A DNA stretch of 21,282 nucleotides, taken from IMG/VR virus record IMGVR_UViG_3300028829_007380, positions 1 through 21,282 of that record, one strand, 5' to 3'. Both the position numbers and the translations under genes were made by a program. Shown here in pieces: positions 17,401-21,282 of the stretch; within the stretch, counting starts at the first letter, position 1, and the number at the start of each line of letters is the position of its first letter. Origin of the DNA: a virus. Below the pieces are notes generated by a model, which had not been told where the DNA came from, did not search any database, and was given only the letters and a program-made list of their open reading frames with translations.

Positions 17401-17792
17401 CCCAGCATAACATGCAAGATGTTAACCAACTGGATTTTGATTACTCTTTTTGCGAATATGAATCTATTTTATCTAATGGCGGTTCAAATGTTTACGGTTC
17501 TATGAATTTACATTTTGATTTAATTAAAAGCTTTATTGAACAGCAGTCTGATCTTGGGAATAGTTACTATTCAGAAGTCAATAAAGTGCTATCTGTTGGA
17601 GGTGGTTTTATTTGTAAAGTTATTTCTAGTAATCAATCAATTAAATTTAAAGTTCCTTTTTCTGAAGCTGAAAAGAAAAGTATTTTTTTAGGGCAATTCC
17701 CTCAAGACACAGATTCACCTGATATGATATCTTTACAATCTTTTGTGAAAATATATATATACGACATAGAAAATAAAATAATTGAAGTGTAA
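14421..17792 (+). CDS. gpJ-like tail tip / central host-specificity protein
   Basis: 1123 residues, almost the length of lambda gpJ. Family landmarks appear in order: CVDLICEGPIAGLVD at about 24-38 (gpJ 'DLISEGPI.GLV'), NPAWIFYDICTNGRYGVGN at 374-392, and the ET-V-F-D region leading to LLKPGDVIQIED at about 784-796. The conserved strand KIVSISEQDVNEYSIFAIKYD lies around 930-955. gpJ forms the trimeric hub that closes the tail tip and carries host specificity in its C-terminal part. After the last landmark about 170 residues follow that I cannot assign; the FN3 string often found at gpJ C termini is not evident, but an FN3-like region occurs in the next gene only 8 bases downstream. Start chosen at ATG 14421; no Shine-Dalgarno. 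Confidence 0.88.
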   Translation: MNVPAITYSSPDDTKLESDEFLSCVDLICEGPIAGLVDSNGNILKYLPDVQYPNIILGKGVYFNNVPLVDSKLNKLNFVTQGFNIFNGTQSNHAFYDKPSTIFNYRQNLLLNEKNYRKDVTGNDPVNIPVYFSRPFSFLRSEGRIQNKRLYEYGAGPLEDSSSQLDVTTGNTAGAWDNLAKNIEAGKDTCTPFIHELKNKFANKVTINLSVDQLYNISTNGSTVVSEIDFVIEFFEDSTSDAFYFYVPIKGISKSSYVFSVILDLDINPFLDKKYYIRVYSLTQKISFDNAKTVASIGVASIVETVDNKGNFTYPYSVVVGSSISSSHFKNQPDRTFDLKLLKIKVPDNYDPESKSYSGNWSGVFNKFLRWTDNPAWIFYDICTNGRYGVGNGKVLLEDLNKWELYKIAKYCDELVVSTSPRGASEDSFTYDPADKTHIYLQKSSEDGPVNILKDLVEKYRPIYGYQGFNGAAEPHNSLIFIFDINGQVSNNYKKFVMSITEGTFDDDGVFSETDVGAGSCFRFHLIPCFGPTSAFEKEQTGSMLKMFKERIRAASEYNNKSSGYLKAMLENSKINTENGAMDSILTFISEKWNEAGYEQLKTDYIEAPIFSGEQSSLTLQGKCLPRVPRYRDPLEPRFTANVFINNETECLKLLNDLASIFRGLTYYRNNLITATIDVAKPISYIFNNTSVKDGLFDYSTGSLDGNYSVAKVLYKDRYGNFKDEIEIVEDSDLIREYGIVSKEILGFGVTSRDQARRMGLWLLATNRFENETVSFSTDMQGILLKPGDVIQIEDSFKSDFVLHGRVVDVNRSEKYIVVDRQISVEFAGSKIKFLYDRDYKSFEDISSSDQFFDQEKNDVIELFIDYVDNSTNRIYFSEPLNEDGSLNEEAFSVFYKIAVSSPFIIDIDSSVEGELEPSVDNINLYKIVSISEQDVNEYSIFAIKYDKNKYSSLDDNVMDKQKNIFKKTISYSSSENIVEIDLSDMDPSYYDLTQHNMQDVNQLDFDYSFCEYESILSNGGSNVYGSMNLHFDLIKSFIEQQSDLGNSYYSEVNKVLSVGGGFICKVISSNQSIKFKVPFSEAEKKSIFLGQFPQDTDSPDMISLQSFVKIYIYDIENKIIEV

Positions 17793-17800
17793 TATAAAGT

Positions 17801-20800
17801 ATGCCAGTTATTACAGGTCCAACAGGCCCCTCGGGTCCTAGTAGTTTTTTTGAGATAAATAGTTTAACTATAGATAATCTTAATTTTTATAGTGAAGTTG
17901 ATTATATAGTAAGCCCGTCTGTTCATGGGTTAAGCTCTAGCTCTAAGTTGATTTCAGCTTCTCTTCTCCAAGATGATGTTTCTTTTAAGCTGGATATATT
18001 TGACCCTTCTACTAGTAAGGTAATAACTGATTCTTTTGTAAAGTCTACTTACTTTTCTGGCATAAAAGTAGATTTATATGATTCGAATAGAAATTTTATA
18101 AGTAATATACTTGGTTATACTAAAAACACTAATATAAGTTTTACTAGCTCTTCTTTAAAAGATTCTATAGAAATTTATACAGGTTTTGATAGTATAAATA
18201 ATTTTAGAACGTTTTTTTTAGATTTTACTACTTGTAGTATTTATGGTGATAAAGATACGTATAGCAGTTTATTAACATATCCACAAGTAGAAATAACAGG
18301 GTTAGAAGTATTAAATACAAATCCAATACAAATAGCTCCGCTTCTTAACGATTATTCGTATGCCAAAAGTATTTCAACTTATTTAGTTGCAGATCCTAAT
18401 GAATTACCTTCTGGAGATGCAAATCTTTATAATCCTGTTAGTGGGTATTCAGGTCAGGATTTAGTTTATCAAAATAACAGGTCAAAAACTTTTTTTGAGT
18501 TTAGTCCTCCTGCATCTGGGGCCACTTATGTAGATTACACTAATCCTTTTAATTTTATATTTTTGCCGTATGATTATTTTAATACTGGTAGTTATTTTTC
18601 AAGCTCTGGGATTAAAACTTCTTTTTATGAAACAGAAGTAATATCTTCTTCAATAGACAATATAACAGGTTTCGTTTCTGCTTCTCAGAATAAATACGAT
18701 AAGAATTTAGATCTTAAAGCTTTTGTTAAATGGGACGCTATTCAGCAGCAGGAAAACTTATCATTTGAAGCTCATGTTAGCGAAAAAGGTAGCAATCATA
18801 TAAGTTATGTCTTTAATAGCCCTAATACTCAAGTAGAAGCTATTGAATATATAGCCTATGGCACAGGCAATAAGATAATTAATAATTCAGATAGATCTGA
18901 TTATTATTCTGGAGTAGATTCTATTTTTAAAACTTATGGTCAGCAAGGTATTGAGTGGTCTGATCATACTTTATTTGTAGATAATTATAATTCTTTACCT
19001 GTCGGTTTCTATCCTACTGGGTCAAAATTAAGTAGCGTATCAGAAATTCGTATACCTGCTGGAGTATCAGATAGTCCAGAGTTATATTTCGTTTATGATT
19101 ATGAACCTTCTACGAATTCTTTTTCTATCTTGCCAAGTGGGGGTCAATATGCTGGGGATGTTTACACAGGTACTTATACTGGAGCAAAATATACTGGAGT
19201 TTATTCTAATTCAGAAGACTATGGGCCTTCGGGTTACGATGGTATATCAGGTAAATCTCCTATTTATGTAGATTTTGAAAGCGGCACGTTATTAGCTAAA
19301 AGAATAACAGGGTTTACAGGTGAAATTGATTTTATATTATCTGAATTTGAGCCTAAGATTGAATTTAATGTAAAACCCAATAAAGATTATGAGATAAAAG
19401 TAAGAGCTTCTTATGAAGATGGAACTTCTTCTGATTTTTCAGAAACCTTGTTATTTACTTCAGGCCAAATATTAAATAATGTAGAAAGTATATTTTCCGG
19501 TAGCTATGTTTTAGCTGGTTCTGGTATTAGTGGTTTTGTTCCTTACTTTAGTGGCGACGATTTACTTGAAAACTCTGTTATCTATCAAAATGCGTCTGGG
19601 AATTTAGGACTGAATAAAATAGAACCATCTGGCCAGTTGCACATAGGTGGGGATTTATATATTGATAACGTTATAGAAGATGAAAATACTAATAAATTTT
19701 TAGTTTGGGATTCTTCTACTCGTTTAGTTAGTTATTCAACAAGTGGTGGAGGTGGTGATTCAGGTTCTTCTGGAACTAGTGGAACTTCTGGAACTAGTGG
19801 AACTTCTGGAACTTCAGGTGCAGATGGTACTAGTGGTTCTTCAGGCTCTTCTGGGATTGATGGTGGTCAAGGATCTACAGGTTCATCTGGAGCAAGTGGT
19901 TCATCTGGATCTAGTGGATCAAGTGGTTCATCTGGATCAAGTGGTTCATCTGGTTCTTCTGGATCTAGTGGATCTTCAGGCTCTTCTGGGATTGATGGTG
20001 GTCAAGGATCTACAGGTTCATCTGGAGCAAGTGGTTCATCTGGATCTAGTGGATCAAGTGGTTCATCTGGATCAAGTGGTTCATCTGGTTCATCTGGATC
20101 AAGTGGTTCATCTGGTTCTTCTGGATCTAGTGGATCTTCAGGCTCTTCTGGGATTGATGGTGGTCAAGGATCTACAGGTTCATCTGGTTCAAGTGGTTCA
20201 TCTGGATCTTCAGGTTTATTGAGTTTAATGGGATCAACAGATAACGGTGTGATCACATTGAATGGCAGCGCTCCTAATGCCACTGTTGAAAGTGGTGTAG
20301 TGATTTCTGGTGGTAATCTTGGTATAGGTACAATAAGTCCTACTCAAAAACTCCACGTTGTTGGTAAAGCTTTAATTACTGACGATGTACAATTAACAGG
20401 TAGCAACCCTAGAATAGATTTTAATACTAATGGGTCAAGCTCTCTAAGGTTTTACGATACGAATAATGCTGCAGAAAGAATGCGTATTAATACCAGCGGT
20501 AACGTTGGGATCAATACAGCAAGCCCTACTTCTAAATTACAAGTAGTCGGTTCTACCTCTGGAGATTCAGTGTTAAAGATCGACGGGACAAATGGAACAT
20601 TGTTCGAAGTTGTCGATGACCTTAGTGATTCATTAATGTCTGTAAATGATGCAGCGGGTCTACCGGTGTTTGAGGTTTTTGCTGATAATCATATAGTTGC
20701 TGGTAGGTATAATCAAAACGACTTTTATTTAAATACCGATGGAAGCTTAGGATTAGGAACAAGCGCTCCTTCTTCGGTTTTAGATATATATGAACAAAGC

Positions 20801-21282
20801 GGTAAAGATAATAAATTAAGATTTCATAGCAGCACAACTGGATCGGGAACATCGAACGGTTCTAGAATAGGTTTAAATGGGGCAGAGTTATTCATTAATA
20901 ACATCGAAAATAGTGCTATTAAAATATACACCCAATCCACTCAAACTAATGGCATAACTATATTAGGCGATGGTAAAGTTGGTATGGGTACAACTACTCC
21001 GTCAACCACACTTCATGTCGCAGGTAAGGTAACAGTAGACACTCTTGACACAGATGCAAGCTTAACTAACTTTGTGGTTGTTGATGGTAATGGAGAATTG
21101 CATATAAGAACAAGTGGAGCTTCTGGTTCTTCAGGATCTTCTGGATCTAGTGGATCTTCAGGTAATACTGGTGGTTCAGGAACTTCTGGATCTTCTGGAT
21201 CTTCTGGATCTAGTGGGTCTTCAGGTAATACTGGTGGTTCAGGAACTTCTGGATCTTCTGGATCTTCTGGATCTAGTGGGTC
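17801..21282 (+). CDS. Receptor-binding tail fibre with Gly-Ser-Ser repeats (3'-truncated)
   Basis: Open from ATG 17801 to the right edge (1160 codons plus 2 bases, no stop). Residues 5-14 are a Gly-Pro-rich mini-collagen (TGPTGPSGPS). Residues 15 to about 485 are beta-rich and unassigned. About 490-555 is FN3-like (YEIKVRASYEDGTSSDFSETL). A fibre motif LGLNKIEP at 602 precedes the linker NKFLVWDSSTRLVSYSTSG. Residues 655-805 are about 50 Gly-X-X triplets, mostly GSS/GTS, with GIDGGQGSTG repeated three times. Then come four beta motifs (GIGTISP 841, VGINTASP 902, LGLGTSAP 983, VGMGTTTP 1060), a second linker NFVVVDGNGELHIRTSG and a second GSS block from 1106. It is therefore a long shaft of alternating beta and glycine-repeat modules, following gpJ where lambda-like side or central fibres lie. 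The receptor-binding tip is beyond the window. Confidence 0.82.
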   Translation, partial: MPVITGPTGPSGPSSFFEINSLTIDNLNFYSEVDYIVSPSVHGLSSSSKLISASLLQDDVSFKLDIFDPSTSKVITDSFVKSTYFSGIKVDLYDSNRNFISNILGYTKNTNISFTSSSLKDSIEIYTGFDSINNFRTFFLDFTTCSIYGDKDTYSSLLTYPQVEITGLEVLNTNPIQIAPLLNDYSYAKSISTYLVADPNELPSGDANLYNPVSGYSGQDLVYQNNRSKTFFEFSPPASGATYVDYTNPFNFIFLPYDYFNTGSYFSSSGIKTSFYETEVISSSIDNITGFVSASQNKYDKNLDLKAFVKWDAIQQQENLSFEAHVSEKGSNHISYVFNSPNTQVEAIEYIAYGTGNKIINNSDRSDYYSGVDSIFKTYGQQGIEWSDHTLFVDNYNSLPVGFYPTGSKLSSVSEIRIPAGVSDSPELYFVYDYEPSTNSFSILPSGGQYAGDVYTGTYTGAKYTGVYSNSEDYGPSGYDGISGKSPIYVDFESGTLLAKRITGFTGEIDFILSEFEPKIEFNVKPNKDYEIKVRASYEDGTSSDFSETLLFTSGQILNNVESIFSGSYVLAGSGISGFVPYFSGDDLLENSVIYQNASGNLGLNKIEPSGQLHIGGDLYIDNVIEDENTNKFLVWDSSTRLVSYSTSGGGGDSGSSGTSGTSGTSGTSGTSGADGTSGSSGSSGIDGGQGSTGSSGASGSSGSSGSSGSSGSSGSSGSSGSSGSSGSSGIDGGQGSTGSSGASGSSGSSGSSGSSGSSGSSGSSGSSGSSGSSGSSGSSGSSGIDGGQGSTGSSGSSGSSGSSGLLSLMGSTDNGVITLNGSAPNATVESGVVISGGNLGIGTISPTQKLHVVGKALITDDVQLTGSNPRIDFNTNGSSSLRFYDTNNAAERMRINTSGNVGINTASPTSKLQVVGSTSGDSVLKIDGTNGTLFEVVDDLSDSLMSVNDAAGLPVFEVFADNHIVAGRYNQNDFYLNTDGSLGLGTSAPSSVLDIYEQSGKDNKLRFHSSTTGSGTSNGSRIGLNGAELFINNIENSAIKIYTQSTQTNGITILGDGKVGMGTTTPSTTLHVAGKVTVDTLDTDASLTNFVVVDGNGELHIRTSGASGSSGSSGSSGSSGNTGGSGTSGSSGSSGSSGSSGNTGGSGTSGSSGSSGSSG
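19763..20215 (+). repeat. Coding Gly-Ser-Ser repeat tract, block 1
   Basis: About 50 nine-base Gly-X-X units inside the fibre gene. Superimposed is a longer near-identical direct repeat: copy 1 at 19844-19978 (135 bases), copy 2 at 19979-20140 (162 bases, the same sequence with 27 extra bases) and a partial copy 3 from 20141. All lengths are multiples of 9, so frame and triplet phase are kept. X and Y are almost only Ser and Thr, with no proline, unlike ordinary collagen. The high base identity between copies points to recent slippage or unequal recombination, and makes copy number uncertain in a short-read assembly. Confidence 0.93.
21116..21282 (+). repeat. Coding Gly-Ser-Ser repeat tract, block 2 (cut by window edge)
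   Basis: A second glycine-repeat block in the same fibre gene. It contains a perfect tandem repeat of 63 bases (7 Gly-X-X units, including GNTGGSGTSG): the first copy is 21163-21225 and the second begins at 21226, is identical over all 57 visible bases and runs off the edge. It follows the linker TSG in the same way as block 1 does. Confidence 0.92.

Noticed and set aside
19743-20222. Alternative-frame open stretch of 159 codons rich in Val and Leu, overlapping the Gly-Ser-Ser tract
   Set aside because: It is the shifted reading of the 9-base repeats, starts at a GTG inside the repeat and has low-complexity composition; the fibre frame is open from 17801 through this region to the edge.
20622-20852. 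Antisense open frame within the terminal fibre
   Set aside because: Opposite the beta modules of the fibre; composition fits antisense chance coding.
19763-21282. CRISPR-like or non-coding satellite array
   Set aside because: The repeats have no unique spacers, are in 9-base coding phase and read as Gly-X-X in one open frame.
17801-21282. Diversity-generating retroelement target
   Set aside because: No reverse transcriptase, no paired template/variable repeat with A-specific differences and no accessory gene in the window; the fibre C terminus, where a variable region would lie, is outside.

Overview
This window is a tail gene module of a low-GC, tailed, siphovirus-like phage or prophage. 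All genes lie on the + strand and are packed almost end to end; the longest gap between genes is 73 bases. Gene order and protein motifs match the phage lambda tail block: tape measure (gpH), gpM, gpL, gpK, gpI, gpJ and then a receptor-binding fibre. Head, replication, lysis and integration genes are not in the window. Both edges cut through genes.

Host guess: almost none of the starts has a Shine-Dalgarno sequence. Most have an A/T-rich leader, often with the previous stop codon touching the ATG (TAAATG, TAAAATG). This pattern, together with the AT-rich coding sequence, fits a phage of Bacteroidota (for example a marine flavobacterium), where such starts are normal. No marker gene for host taxonomy is present, so this is inference.

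Layout. 1-3231: tape measure protein in two frames (1-884 and 856-3231). 3232-6763: two related small tail proteins with a tube-like beta pattern (3232-4146 and 5924-6763) flanking a 591-residue fibre protein (4148-5923). 6765-8669: gpM-like protein with a lectin-like (LamG) domain and a second gpM-like unit. 8672-11470: 932-residue protein with Ig-like, FN3-like and LamG-like regions. 11472-13489: gpL-like protein interrupted by a -1 frame break near its N terminus, with about 460 residues (LamG-like plus CBM5/12-like) inserted between the two cysteine pairs that bind the Fe-S cluster in gpL. 13473-13802: gpK-like JAMM peptidase without the NlpC/P60 half. 13802-14347: gpI. 14421-17792: gpJ. 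17801 to the right edge: a fibre of more than 1160 residues with beta modules alternating with long Gly-Ser-Ser repeats, still open at position 21282.

How it fits together: the tape measure sets tail length and closes on a tip built from gpM-, gpL-, gpI- and gpJ-like proteins. gpK and gpI help assemble the tip, and the fibres contact the host. The unusual theme is that several tip proteins, including gpM- and gpL-like core ones, carry glycan-binding-type domains, so the tip itself may be studded with lectin-like modules. This is the most interesting candidate novelty, followed by the two frame breaks and the in-frame, 9-base-stepped repeat expansion in the terminal fibre.
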